Shown here: in pieces, positions 28,941 to 39,500 of the stretch | How positions within the stretch are numbered: the first letter of the stretch is position 1 | How the letters are laid out: every line of letters starts with the position of its first letter | NCBI RefSeq assembly: GCF_946479275.1 | Contig: NZ_CAMLFE010000007.1 | Coordinates: 1-64,000, forward strand | Reading direction: 5' to 3' | From: an uncultured Bartonella sp. | GTDB taxonomy: Bacteria; Pseudomonadota; Alphaproteobacteria; Rhizobiales; Rhizobiaceae | Length of the DNA: 64,000 nt | Notes under the pieces: model-generated | What the model was told of the DNA's origin: nothing | The model's database searches: none | What the model saw: only the letters and a program-made list of their open reading frames with translations | Position numbers and translations under genes: made by a program

Positions 28941-29305
28941 AGTTTATCCCTTTAAGTCCTCGCTTGGGTATTTTATACCTGTTTTCACTCTATCCAAAGT
29001 CATAAGACGTTTTTATCGGCAAAACTTTTTGTCATTGGACAAATGGCGGAACCGGAATTTTGGTGCAAAAGGGTTTTCAAAAATTGGATTGCCTTTGATT
29101 AATTAAAAAGTGATCACAGCTGTTAAAAGTATCATTGTCCAGTTTTTTAAAGGTGGCGCAAGACAAGATTAATGAAAGCGGTATTGCAGCAACGAAAATC
29201 CGGCAAGCTTTAAACGGTTTTTTATAAGCTGAACGATCTTCTAAAGAGGCCTGTTTTCCAAGGCACGTTTTCGACGTTTATTGGCTACAGCTTTGCTAAA
29301 GCTCT
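28941..29305. other. Spacer upstream of aldehyde dehydrogenase 2
   Basis: No gene. Up to 29251 it aligns with the spacer upstream of copy 1 (26748-27052), including the words AAAACTTTTTGTCATT and ACCGGAATTT. It should therefore contain the duplicated promoter of the dehydrogenase gene. Confidence 0.5.
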
Positions 29306-29926
29306 TTATTTATCTGGTTCCGAGCTTTCAGATTTTTCGGGTTCTGAGCTTCCAACCGGTTTATTTTCGCAGCTTGATACCGGAATTTCCATCTTGGCCT
29401 TTCTATTTCCATCGACAAAGTTGACGTAATAAAATTTGATCGTCAAATCAAAATATTGCTGATTGGTTTTGCGATAGGGTAATGCTTGTTCGGCCTTGAG
29501 TATTCCACAATACTTTACGAGATTTTTATTCAGATAAGAATTGGCATAAGCCTCAAGATCGTCTTTCGTGGATCCTTCGGCCAGTGGAGTATTGTTTTTC
29601 ACGTTAAGAGTAAGTGAATGGGCACGCACTTTGACATGGGTGAGTGTCACATTTTCGAATTTCAGTGATGTTTGTTCGAATTGCCGATCAAGTTGTTTTT
29701 GACGTTGAGCGAGATTTATCAATGGTTGAACCGGACTGGGGCCATCTGTCTGGAAAGCCATATAAGCTGCCATTGCGAGAGCACCGGTGGCGATCACCAT
29801 AAGTTTTTGCGGCACTTTCAAAAGCCGCATGACAATAGAAAACAAAACCAGTGCTACAATAAGAATTGTAACAACGATCTCGATTCCGTGCAGATCGAAT
29901 GGTAATATATAGATCAGTTCTTCCAT
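29306..29926 (-). CDS. Hypothetical membrane-anchored protein
   Basis: The 206-residue protein has two N-terminal membrane helices: VVTILIVALVLFSIVMRLL at about 18-36 and KLMVIATGALAMAAYMAF near 41-58. A soluble domain follows, with a helical RQKQLDRQFEQ stretch near 76 and a beta-rich part near 95-185 (YFDLTIKFYYVNFVDG). It ends with a repeated SSEPEKSESSEPDK tail. I do not recognise a family. The frame has good coding character and an ATG start; it stands alone between the dehydrogenase and proP. Confidence 0.6.
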   Translation of the reverse strand: MEELIYILPFDLHGIEIVVTILIVALVLFSIVMRLLKVPQKLMVIATGALAMAAYMAFQTDGPSPVQPLINLAQRQKQLDRQFEQTSLKFENVTLTHVKVRAHSLTLNVKNNTPLAEGSTKDDLEAYANSYLNKNLVKYCGILKAEQALPYRKTNQQYFDLTIKFYYVNFVDGNRKAKMEIPVSSCENKPVGSSEPEKSESSEPDK

Positions 29927-30248
29927 GGCTCAATCATCATTAAAATCAATTGCGTTAAAGTATAAAACAAAATTCTTAATCATAAGATGACGATCGACAG
30001 AGATTGCTTTTTTACAGCTTCAAGTTGAAAAGATATATCCACATCATAAGTTCCATCTTAATGCTCGACTTGTTATTTTTGATCAAATTATCTATACTGA
30101 ACCCCTCATATATGTGATTTTGGTTGACGGTTATTGATCTGGCCCTAATTTTCAAGATGGTCATTATCGTTGTTGGGGGCAATTATTCAACCGTCTTTAG
30201 CCCTTTATCGAATTTCCGGTTATGTTTAATCCGGGATTTGATGGAAGC

Positions 30249-30397
30249 AAGACTGATTGTCTTTTTTAGAAAGGGCAAACCTCGGCATCGTGAGAATTTG
30301 GTATGAAACGACCTTCATCGTCGCGTCTTAACGCGCTTCAATGAAGGGGTATGTCTTTTGCCCGAAGAGGGCTGGGGCTCGAAAAGGGGCAAACCTC
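30249..30397 (+). promoter_or_regulatory. Structured 5' leader upstream of proP with two alternative pairings
   Basis: The leader contains GGGCAAACCTC twice, at 30273-30283 and 30387-30397, with TTTGCCC between them at 30357-30363. That block can pair with either GGGCAAA, so two exclusive folds exist. In the first fold, ACCTTCAT (30311-30318) / ATGAAGG (30341-30347) and a CGCG-TCTTAA-CGCG hairpin (30322-30335) nest inside. In the second, AGAGG (30366-30370) / CCTCT (30394-30398) closes a stem near the ribosome binding site. A small AAGAC/GTCTT hairpin with a T-run lies at 30249-30267. This looks like a riboswitch or attenuator; the class is not recognised. Confidence 0.45.
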
Positions 30398-30433
30398 TAA
30401 TTGAAAAAGACGTATCAGGATAAGGAAGAACAT

Positions 30434-31924
30434 ATGTCAGAAACGACACTACAACCACTCACTGTCAAAGATATTCCCATTGTCGGAAACAAGGAACTGC
30501 GAAAAGTTATCTGTGCAGCAGGTCTCGGAAATGCCATTGAATGGTTCGATTTTAGTGTCTACGGTTTTCTGGCAGTCATTATCGGGCACACGTTTTTTGC
30601 TTCCGCTCCCCAATCGGTTCAATTGATTGCCTCCCTTGCCACTTTTTCTATTCCTTTTCTGTTCAGACCAATGGGCGGCGCCATTTTCGGTTATCTTGGC
30701 GACAAATATGGTCGCAAAAACATTCTCTCTTTTACAATCATTTTGATGTCGGCAAGCACATTTGCCATCGGCCTCATACCCTCTTACGCGACAATCGGAG
30801 TATTTGCCCCGCTTTTGCTGCTTCTCGCTAAAATCATACAGGGGCTCTCGGTTGGTGGTGAATATGCTGGTGCGGTGGTTTTCGTGAGCGAATATTCACC
30901 GGATAGGAAACGCGGCTTTATGGCAAGCTGGCTCGATTTCGGTTCTATTGCCGGTTTTCTTGTCGGTGCCTTGGTCGTGTCAGCGATTTCTCTTGTGATT
31001 GGTCAGGAAGCAATGGGAAATTGGGGCTGGCGTATTCCCTTCTTCATTTCATTGCCACTGGGGTTGATCGGACTTTATTTGAGAAAATCATTGGATGAAT
31101 CGCCCACTTACGAAGCACAAAACAACAATTCCGCCGAGACGGAAGAACAGGAAAAGGTCGAGACAACATATGTCGGTACCATTATCAAGGAAAACCTAAA
31201 CGGCATTGTTATCAGTTGTCTTTTGGTGGTTGCAGTGAATTCGACCTATTATATGCTGCTCACCTATATGCCGAACTTTTTATCTGTCAATCTCGGTTAC
31301 AGCTACGATCATGGCGTTCTCATTATCATCGTTGTCATGGCCTTCATGCTTCTGGTGCAACCGCTTGTCGGTTTTTTAAGCGATAAAATCGGTCGCAAAC
31401 CATTTCTGTTTATCGGTTCGGTCGGTCAATTCTTTCTCGCTATTCCCGCTTTTTATATGGTCATGCACCACAATGTATTTATGATCGCGGGGGGAATTGC
31501 CATTCTCGCCGTTCTTCTTTGTTGTTTCATCGGTGTTATGGCCTCTATCCTTCCGGCACTTTTCCCGACAGATGTCCGCTTCAGAACACTTGCGATCTGC
31601 TTTAATATTGCAGTGTTGATTGCGGGTCTTACACCGCCTATCGCAGCCTGGCTTGTTGAAACTCTGCAATCTCTTTATATGCCGGCTTATTACCTCATGG
31701 TGGTTGCGGTTTTCGGATTTATAGCAGCCGTCAAAATGCCGGAAACAGCCAATCGCCCGTTAAAAGACGCAACGCCGGTTGCTTCGTCCAAAACCGAGGC
31801 AAAAGAAGTCTTGCAAGAACATTTCGATTATATCGAAGATCAGGTCAACGAGATTGAAAACAAAATCTCCGATCTTGAGGAACAGCGGCAAAATCTTGTT
31901 GACCAGCATCCTAAACTGAATTGA
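30434..31924 (+). CDS. proP: Osmolyte:H+ symporter, ProP-like MFS transporter
   Basis: This metabolite:H+ symporter of the major facilitator superfamily has 496 residues and 12 predicted helices. Family signatures are NAIEWFDFSVYGFLAVIIGH near 34-53, RPMGGAIFGYLGDKYGRKN near 79-97 and GGEYAGAVVFVSEYSPDRKR near 140-159. Unlike most such transporters it ends in a charged coiled coil (FDYIEDQVNEIENKISDLEE near 464-483), as in the osmosensing transporter ProP of E. coli, so import of proline or betaine under osmotic stress is likely. The ATG at 30434 has a GGAAG site. Its long structured leader may control it. Confidence 0.85.
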   Translation: MSETTLQPLTVKDIPIVGNKELRKVICAAGLGNAIEWFDFSVYGFLAVIIGHTFFASAPQSVQLIASLATFSIPFLFRPMGGAIFGYLGDKYGRKNILSFTIILMSASTFAIGLIPSYATIGVFAPLLLLLAKIIQGLSVGGEYAGAVVFVSEYSPDRKRGFMASWLDFGSIAGFLVGALVVSAISLVIGQEAMGNWGWRIPFFISLPLGLIGLYLRKSLDESPTYEAQNNNSAETEEQEKVETTYVGTIIKENLNGIVISCLLVVAVNSTYYMLLTYMPNFLSVNLGYSYDHGVLIIIVVMAFMLLVQPLVGFLSDKIGRKPFLFIGSVGQFFLAIPAFYMVMHHNVFMIAGGIAILAVLLCCFIGVMASILPALFPTDVRFRTLAICFNIAVLIAGLTPPIAAWLVETLQSLYMPAYYLMVVAVFGFIAAVKMPETANRPLKDATPVASSKTEAKEVLQEHFDYIEDQVNEIENKISDLEEQRQNLVDQHPKLN

Positions 31925-32039
31925 CCTGAAAATGTGGCCGTTTCGCTTTATGGTCAATTGACCGGCTTTTGAGCTCCAAACCTCATATTTAAGAAACTGA
32001 CGTATAAAGGGCAGGTGCCGGAGTTTTCCGGCATATCAA

Positions 32040-32510
32040 CTAACGCCTGAAACCGGCATCTACAACATTTTGCATAACTACAAAGGTCGATGTACTTGCC
32101 ACATAGGGCAAGGTTGAAATTTTTTCGCCAAGAACAATACGGTAGCGCTTGATGTCACTGGTTCGCACTTTCAACAGATAGTCGAACGAGCTTGCAATCA
32201 TGTGACATTCTTCAACTTCCCGTATTTTTTTAACGGCGGCGTTGAAAGCTTGTAAAGCGTCTTCTCTTGTGTCGGAAAGTTTCACTTCTGCAAAAGCGAT
32301 ATGTTCAAGCCCCATTTTTGCAGGATTGAGAACGGCACGAAAACCGGTGATGTAGCCTTCATTGACAAGCCTTTTTAACCGCAATTGGCAAGGTGTTTTG
32401 GAAAGGCCGACTTTTTCGGAAAGCTCGGTAATAGAAATACGGCCATTTTCAACAAGTGCATCAATAATGCGATTATCAATGCGGTCTATTTCGCTATTTT
32501 TTTCTTCCAT
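32040..32510 (-). CDS. Lrp/AsnC family regulator, probable PutA regulator (PutR-like)
   Basis: The 156-residue protein has an N-terminal winged HTH (NGRISITELSEKVGLSKTPC near residues 19-38) and a C-terminal RAM/ACT-like ligand domain. ECHMIASSFDYLLKVRTSDI near residues 100-119 is the amino-acid-binding region. It is transcribed divergently from putA with about 175 bp between the start codons. This matches the PutR arrangement in rhizobia and Agrobacterium, where the Lrp-type protein activates putA in response to proline. The assignment to putA control is an inference from position. Confidence 0.88.
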   Translation of the reverse strand: MEEKNSEIDRIDNRIIDALVENGRISITELSEKVGLSKTPCQLRLKRLVNEGYITGFRAVLNPAKMGLEHIAFAEVKLSDTREDALQAFNAAVKKIREVEECHMIASSFDYLLKVRTSDIKRYRIVLGEKISTLPYVASTSTFVVMQNVVDAGFRR

Positions 32511-32685
32511 TGATTTAAAAAATCCTAATATTCAGGCTTAAAACAAGAAAAAACGCTAAAAAATACCGTTTTTTGTGCAAGAAGTAAACTATAGCCGGTG
32601 CTATTATTGCACCATAACAAGCTTTAAAAGCATTTTTTCCCAATTTTCCAAGTTCAATAAATCTTATCCAGAGTGGAATGAAATA

Positions 32686-35600
32686 ATGACCAGAACACAA
32701 AAGCCGTTTGCCGAATTTGCACCTCCGATTTCCAAGCAGAGCGAACTTCGCAAAAAAATCACCGCAGCCTATCGCCGTCCGGAAACCGAATGTTTGAAAC
32801 CGCTTCTTGAGGCAGCAACAATTGACGAGAAAACCAAAAAAGACATCGCTGCGACTGCTCGCCATCTCATTGAAACGATGCGGGCAAAATATAAGGGCAA
32901 TGGCGTTGAAGGTCTGGTGCACGAATATTCCTTGTCGTCACATGAAGGTGTGGCGCTTATGTGTCTGGCAGAAGCGCTGTTGCGCATTCCCGACAAAGCA
33001 ACCCGTGATGCTCTCATTCGCGACAAAGTGGCAGGCGGTGACTGGAAAGCGCATTTGGGCGGTGGAAAATCGCTTTTTGTCAATGCTGCGACCTGGGGAC
33101 TTGTGGTTACCGGTAAATTATCAGCCAACTTCAGGGAAGGTGAGCTTTCTTCCTCTTTGACAGGGCTTATCGCGCGCTGTGGCGAGCCGGTTATCCGCAA
33201 AGGAATGGATATGGCCATGCGCATGATGGGTGAGCAATTTGTGCGTGGCGAAACCATTGATGAAGCGCTGGAGCGCTCGAAACCGCTGGAAGCACGCGGA
33301 TTTCGTTATTCCTATGATATGTTGGGGGAGGCTGCTACGACGGCTGCCGACGCCGATCGCTATTATCGCGATTACGAGATGGCAATCCATGCCATTGGTA
33401 AAGCCTCGAACGGGCGCGGCGTCTATGAGGGTCCCGGTATTTCCATTAAACTGTCGGCACTTCATCCCCGTTATTTCCGCTCGCAAGCCGATCGTGTTAT
33501 GAGCGAACTCATGCCGCGCGTCAAACAATTGGCTTTGCTGTGTAAAAATTACAATATCGGCCTCAATATAGATGCCGAGGAAGCCGACCGGCTCGAACTT
33601 TCACTCGATATTATGGACAGTCTTTGTTTCGATCCTGATCTTGACGGGTGGAACGGTATCGGCTTTGTTGTGCAAGCTTACGGCCGTCGCTGCCCCTTTG
33701 TGCTTGATTATCTCATTGATCTTGCCCGCCGCAGTCACCATCGGTTGATGGTGCGCCTTGTCAAAGGTGCCTATTGGGATGCTGAAATCAAACGCGCGCA
33801 GGTTGACGGGCTTGAAAGTTTTCCCGTCTATACGCGTAAAGTCTATACAGATGTTTCCTATGTTGCCAATGCCCGAAAACTTCTTTCCGCTCCCGATGCC
33901 GTTTTCCCGCAATTTGCAACGCATAATGCGCAAACCATGGCAACGATTTATCATCTGGCGGGGCCTGATAAATATACTATCGAACAATTCGAGTTCCAGT
34001 GCCTCCACGGCATGGGAGAACCGCTTTATGACGAGGTCGTAGGCAAAGATAAAATGCAGCGTCCCGCGCGCCTTTATGCACCGGTCGGAACACATGAAAC
34101 TTTGCTTGCTTATCTGGTGCGGCGGTTGTTGGAAAATGGTGCCAATTCTTCTTTCGTCAACCGCATTACCGACAAGTCTATCTCGGTTGATGAACTTGTT
34201 GTGGATCCGGTGGATGTGGTGCGTAATATGCCTGTTCCCGGTGCCCAGCATGACAAGATTGCTTCGCCTGCCGATCTTTTCGGGAAAGACCGCCGCAATT
34301 CCGACGGCTATGATTTATCGAACGAAACAGTGCTTGCAGAACTCTCGAAAGAATTTGAGAAAAGTTCGGCATTAAGCTGGCAAGCAGCACCGGCGAATGT
34401 CGAAAAGGGCGCAAAATCACGCCCAATCGTTAATCCCGGAGACCATCGCGACAAAGTGGGCGAGGTTATCGAGATTGATGAAAGTGAGGCCAGAAAGATG
34501 GTCTCTCATGCTGAAAAAGCGTTTTCATCATGGGCAAAGACTTCCCATCAATCGCGCGCCGAAATTCTTGAAAAAGCGGCTGATCTTATGCAGGCGCGTA
34601 TGCCTTCACTTCTTGCGCTTGCGGCACGTGAAGCCGGAAAATCTATTCCAAATTCTATTGCCGAAGTGAGAGAAGCAATCGATTTCTTGCGCTTTTATGC
34701 CGGAGAGGTGCGTAAGACTTTTAAAGGCAATGAACAACCTTTGGGGCCGATTGTTTGTATCAGCCCATGGAATTTCCCGTTGTCGATTTTTATCGGTCAA
34801 TTATCGGCGGCATTGGCGGCGGGCAATACCGTTCTGGCAAAGCCGGCCGAAGAAACACCGCTTATTGCTGCTGAAGGTGTGCGCATATTGCATGAAGCGG
34901 GAATCCCGAAGGATGTCTTACAATTCTGTCCGGGAGATGGAAAAATCGGTGCGGCACTCATTGGCGAGAAAGCGACTTCAGGTGTTATGTTTACCGGTTC
35001 GACCGAAGTTGCACGTCTCATCCAGAAAGAGCTTTCAACCCGCCTCAATAAGGATAAAAAACCCATTCCGTTTATTGCCGAAACCGGCGGACAGAATGCC
35101 ATGATTGTCGATTCGTCAGCACTTGCCGAACAGGTTGTGGGAGATGTTATCGCCTCGGCTTTTGATAGTGCAGGCCAGCGTTGTTCGGCTTTGCGGGTTT
35201 TGTGTTTACAGGAAGAGGTGGCAGACCGCATTCTGGACATGCTCAAAGGCGCAATGCAGGAATTGCGTATCGGACGCACCGATTTTATCGGTACCGATAT
35301 TGGCGCGGTGATTACCGAAGAAGCCAAAGATAATATCGAAACGCATATCGAAACAATGCGCGCTATGGGGCATAAAGTGACACAAACTCCCCTTCCCGAT
35401 ATTGCAAAAGAAGGAACATATGTGAGCCCCACGCTTATCGAGATCGATTCGATTGGCGAATTGAAACGTGAAGTCTTCGGGCCGGTCCTGCATGTTGTGC
35501 GTTATAAACGCAAAGATATTGAAAAGCTTATCAACGAAATCAATTCAACCGGATATGGTCTCACCTTCGGGCTTCATACAAGACTGGATGATTTTGTCGA

Positions 35601-36351
35601 TTATGTTTCAAGCCACATTCGGGTTGGCAATATTTATATCAACCGCAATATTATCGGCGCGGTTGTCGGCTCCCAACCATTTGGCGGAAGGGGATTATCC
35701 GGAACCGGCCCCAAAGCCGGTGGGCCCTTATATATCGGCCGTCTCGTCAAACAGGCTCCCGACCCGCAATTTTCTGTCGGGGCAAGAAAAAATGAACTTA
35801 TCGACAGTTTTGCCGATTGGCTTCAACACGGAGACTCATCCGATGCAGCCTTTGCAAAATCATTAAATGGCAAGTCACCGCTTGGCGTCGCCATCAATTT
35901 GCCGGGGCCTGTGGGAGAAAGCAATGTCTATTCTCTTCACAGCCGCGGCAAAATTCTTCTGTTTCCACAAACGAAAAGCGGGCTTTACCGGCAGCTTGCA
36001 GCAACATTTGCAACCGGCAATATTGCCGTGATTGACGCAGCTTGCAAATTGCAAAATTCGCTTGCGGATTTGCCAAAACAGCTTGTCCGGAATGTCAAAT
36101 GGACAGAAAATTTGAATGCCGACGGGTCTTATGCGGGTGCGCTCATTGAAGGCGATGAAAACAGCATTATCGAGAAACAGAAAATTATAGCAGCCCTTTC
36201 AGGCCCGATAATTCTGACACAAGCAGCAACAAGCGAGGAACTTACATCAGGTGAAGTGCCCTATAACCTTGGTTATCTCATTGAAGAAGTTTCAACTTCT
36301 GTGAACACAGCCGCAGCAGGGGGCAATGCAAGCCTGATGACAATCGGCTGA
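32686..36351 (+). CDS. putA: Bifunctional proline dehydrogenase / glutamate semialdehyde dehydrogenase PutA
   Basis: PutA oxidises proline to glutamate in two steps with FAD and NAD. The 1,221-residue protein lacks the N-terminal ribbon-helix-helix DNA-binding domain. The FAD barrel (about 170-460) shows GPGISIKLSALHPRY, RLMVRLVKGAYWDAEIKRAQ and RLYAPVGTHETLLAYLVRRL. The dehydrogenase domain (about 560-1040) shows ISPWNFPLSIFIGQLSAALA, FTGSTEVARLI and the catalytic Cys in FDSAGQRCSALRVL near residue 833. QPFGGRGLSGTGPKAGGP follows. A C-terminal domain of about 150 residues caps it. The ATG at 32686 has a GGAATG site; the open frame starts 37 codons earlier without one. Confidence 0.96.
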   Translation: MTRTQKPFAEFAPPISKQSELRKKITAAYRRPETECLKPLLEAATIDEKTKKDIAATARHLIETMRAKYKGNGVEGLVHEYSLSSHEGVALMCLAEALLRIPDKATRDALIRDKVAGGDWKAHLGGGKSLFVNAATWGLVVTGKLSANFREGELSSSLTGLIARCGEPVIRKGMDMAMRMMGEQFVRGETIDEALERSKPLEARGFRYSYDMLGEAATTAADADRYYRDYEMAIHAIGKASNGRGVYEGPGISIKLSALHPRYFRSQADRVMSELMPRVKQLALLCKNYNIGLNIDAEEADRLELSLDIMDSLCFDPDLDGWNGIGFVVQAYGRRCPFVLDYLIDLARRSHHRLMVRLVKGAYWDAEIKRAQVDGLESFPVYTRKVYTDVSYVANARKLLSAPDAVFPQFATHNAQTMATIYHLAGPDKYTIEQFEFQCLHGMGEPLYDEVVGKDKMQRPARLYAPVGTHETLLAYLVRRLLENGANSSFVNRITDKSISVDELVVDPVDVVRNMPVPGAQHDKIASPADLFGKDRRNSDGYDLSNETVLAELSKEFEKSSALSWQAAPANVEKGAKSRPIVNPGDHRDKVGEVIEIDESEARKMVSHAEKAFSSWAKTSHQSRAEILEKAADLMQARMPSLLALAAREAGKSIPNSIAEVREAIDFLRFYAGEVRKTFKGNEQPLGPIVCISPWNFPLSIFIGQLSAALAAGNTVLAKPAEETPLIAAEGVRILHEAGIPKDVLQFCPGDGKIGAALIGEKATSGVMFTGSTEVARLIQKELSTRLNKDKKPIPFIAETGGQNAMIVDSSALAEQVVGDVIASAFDSAGQRCSALRVLCLQEEVADRILDMLKGAMQELRIGRTDFIGTDIGAVITEEAKDNIETHIETMRAMGHKVTQTPLPDIAKEGTYVSPTLIEIDSIGELKREVFGPVLHVVRYKRKDIEKLINEINSTGYGLTFGLHTRLDDFVDYVSSHIRVGNIYINRNIIGAVVGSQPFGGRGLSGTGPKAGGPLYIGRLVKQAPDPQFSVGARKNELIDSFADWLQHGDSSDAAFAKSLNGKSPLGVAINLPGPVGESNVYSLHSRGKILLFPQTKSGLYRQLAATFATGNIAVIDAACKLQNSLADLPKQLVRNVKWTENLNADGSYAGALIEGDENSIIEKQKIIAALSGPIILTQAATSEELTSGEVPYNLGYLIEEVSTSVNTAAAGGNASLMTIG

Positions 36352-36390
36352 AGACCGGCAATTATTGTCGTTGATTGTAGATACTTAAAC

Positions 36391-36422
36391 ACCACCGGAA
36401 TATTCGTTCCGGTGGTTTTTTT
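36391..36422 (+). terminator. Intrinsic terminator of putA
   Basis: ACCACCGGAA (36391-36400) pairs perfectly with TTCCGGTGGT (36407-36416) across a 6-nt loop, followed by seven T residues. It lies 40 bp after the putA stop. Confidence 0.9.
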
Positions 36423-36534
36423 GTTGATAAATCCGGTTTGGCAAAAGGTTATTAACTTTCGCACTTTAACGTTGAAAAAATGAGTTTTGTTAAGAGGCAA
36501 TTTTGAAAAATTGCCGCAATCTAGTTTGAGTGCC

Positions 36535-39500
36535 ATGCGTAATCTGAAAACAAATCCGGTCTCTTTAAATCCTGATGCCAAGCCCGTTTCTGGTGCAACT
36601 GCAAAGCCAGACGAAGCGGTTTCTGGCGCATCATCACAAACGCAATATCCGACCATATGGAAGAAAGCCTTCGCTCTCGGACAGAATGTACGTTTCACAC
36701 GCACACCGGAAGTCGAAATCGTCCGCAAACGGGTTGAAAGTGATCCGGATTTTGCCGAAAAGCTGAAAGCCTTCGAAGAGGAGCAAAGGCAAAAGCGTGA
36801 AAACGTGGCCTTGAAAGAGGATATTTCAGAAAATAAAGAACCGGTGACACTTGCCGGAACCACGTCCTTGGAGCAGGGAAAGACACAAGTTCGCTCCTTG
36901 CAAGACGAGGTGATTGCTTCTGTCAAACGCAAAAATATCGAACAGAATTACAGCGTCAAATCTGTTTATATGCGCCCTCAAAATAATAGTGCCGCTCAAA
37001 TCCGAAACGACACTTCTATGCAAGAAGTGGTGAGCGAGGTTGAAAAACAGGTTCCCGAAATTAATAAGCCTGCCGATATCAAGCCGTTTTATCTTTCCGA
37101 TTCGGCATTTTTTGAATGCGGGCCGGATATTCTGGAAAAACTGGCAACGTTCATGCCGCAAAATGAAAGCGAGCCGCAGCCAGTTGAAACGCCGCTTAAA
37201 AGTGAAAACACTATCGCTCCGGAAACAAGCACGAACATAACTCCGCCTACAATGGATACAACTCCAGTTGTAATCGAAAAGAAGCCCGTTGTGACTGTAC
37301 AAAAAATGTCACTTGATGGGGCGCTCACGTCGTCTGCTTCCCAATTACCGCCAGTCGCTTCGACTTTGATGACGGGTAATGCAAGCGAAGAAAAAAGCGG
37401 CTTGAAGGTGGAGGAAAAATCCATTGCCGACCTTTATCGGGTGCTGGAATGTCGTTTCCCGAAAAAGAGCGGAAATGGTTCGGAAAATCCGACAGAAAAA
37501 GCGGAAGAATCAATAGAACAACAGGCGGTAACGCCCGTTGTCACTCAGCCGACAAGTACTGAACCAGCGGCTGCGACTCCGGTTGCGCGTGACGCGGCAG
37601 TTGAAGAACCTGAATTAGCGGATACTGATCGTGCCAACACAGTTATCTTTGACACGGCACCGCAATCAATCGTCAACCAGACAGCAGTAACGGAAAGTGT
37701 ATCCTTATCAAGTGTCAGTCCTGCAATCACTCCCCGACTGACTGAAACGCCAGTTCTGCAAGTCGTAACACCATTGCCTGACAATTCTGTTGTCACCACC
37801 TTCAATAATCAGGGGCAAGTGGTTATTGAAAATGCGGGTGTTGAGAAGAATACAGAGAATACGGTAGAAAATAACGCGCAAACGAGTGAACCCGTTGGCG
37901 TTACTGTATTCCAAGCAGCACCGCAAAATCCGGTTTCTATTTCCCCGTCGGGGCAGCAAAAGACGGTTAATGTATCTGCCGGAATTATCGAGGATATCGA
38001 ACCGGTAAAAACCGCCAATCTCGCCTCCGGTCAATCGCTTTCACAGGCTGTAACGCCTCAGCAGAGCGGAGAAGAAAAGGCTCCCGAACAAAAGGAAAAA
38101 TCGCAAGCTGTTGCGCAAAATGCGATAACTACGAAAAATGCAACAACTGCGCCAATGGCAACAAATGCGCCAATCGCAACAACTGCGCCAAATACAACAA
38201 TTTCGCCAGTCGCGACTAAAGCGACGATTTCTGCGCCATTCCGCACGCTCAATCCGGCTTTTATTCCAAGCCCGAAATCGCAAAGTGATGATTCCTATAT
38301 TTTCCCTTCAATCGACCTTTTGCAGGAGCCGGAACATAAAGATGGTGCGGTGATTTCTCAGGAAACACTCGAACGCAGTGCCGGACTTCTTGAAAGTGTG
38401 CTGGAAGATTTCGGTATCAAAGGCGAAATCATCCATGTCCGTCCGGGGCCGGTTGTCACCATGTATGAATTCGAGCCGGCAGCCGGTGTCAAATCATCGC
38501 GCGTTATCGGTCTTTCTGATGATATTGCCCGTTCGATGTCGGCTATTTCCGCGCGTGTAGCGGTTATTCCGGGGCGCAACGTTATCGGCATAGAATTGCC
38601 GAATAAAGTGCGCGAGACCGTTTATTTACGTGAAATTATCCAGTCGAAGACATTTCAGGATAGCAATTACAAGCTGCCGCTTGCTCTGGGTAAAAATATC
38701 GGCGGTGAACCGGTTATTGCAGAACTTGCAAAAATGCCGCATCTTCTTGTTGCCGGTACCACGGGTTCGGGTAAATCGGTGGCAATCAACGCAATGATTT
38801 TGTCTCTGCTTTATCGTTTGAAACCGGAGCAATGCCGCCTCATTATGGTTGACCCCAAGATGCTTGAATTGTCTATCTATGACGGCATACCGCATCTTCT
38901 CACTCCGGTAGTTACCGACCCTAAAAAGGCGGTCACGGCATTGAAATGGGCGGTGCGCGAAATGGAAGATCGCTATCGCAAAATGGCAAAACTCGGCGTG
39001 CGCAATATTGACGGCTTCAACCAGCGAGTCAGTGCGGCTGCCGAAAAAGGCGAAACCATTACCTGTCGTGTCCAGTCCGGTTTTGACAAGGAAACCGGCG
39101 AAATGCTTTATCATGAAGAGGCAATGGATCTTTCGCGCCTTCCCTATATCGTCATTATCGTTGATGAAATGGCCGACCTGATGATGGTTGCGGGTAAAGA
39201 AATTGAAGGCGCAATCCAGCGTTTGGCACAGATGGCGCGTGCTGCCGGAATTCACCTTATCATGGCAACACAACGCCCCTCGGTCGATGTTATTACCGGC
39301 ACAATCAAGGCGAATTTCCCGACCCGCATTTCGTTTCAGGTTACCTCCAAGATTGATAGCCGCACTATTCTTGGCGAACAAGGTGCAGAGACATTGCTGG
39401 GGCAGGGCGATATGCTCCACATGGTGGGCGGCGGCCGGATTGTTCGTGTTCACGGCCCCTTTGTTTCCGATGAGGAAGTCGAGCATGTTGTGGCACATCT

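Larger units (their letters stand above)
27053..29251. repeat. Tandem duplication, right unit (rluD fragment + aldehyde dehydrogenase 2)
   Basis: This is the second unit of the duplication that begins at 24885. It starts at the rluD breakpoint, runs through the dead rluD 5' fragment, the second dehydrogenase and its upstream spacer, and ends at CTTCTAAAGAGGCC (29238-29251). The offset between units is 2,169 bp in rluD and 2,193 bp in the dehydrogenase genes. Confidence 0.85.

Noticed and set aside
38130..38235. Short repeated ACAACTGCGCCAA-like words that could suggest a CRISPR or VNTR array
   Set aside because: The repeats are in frame and encode the Ala/Thr/Pro linker of FtsK. There are no uniform spacers and no cas genes in the window.
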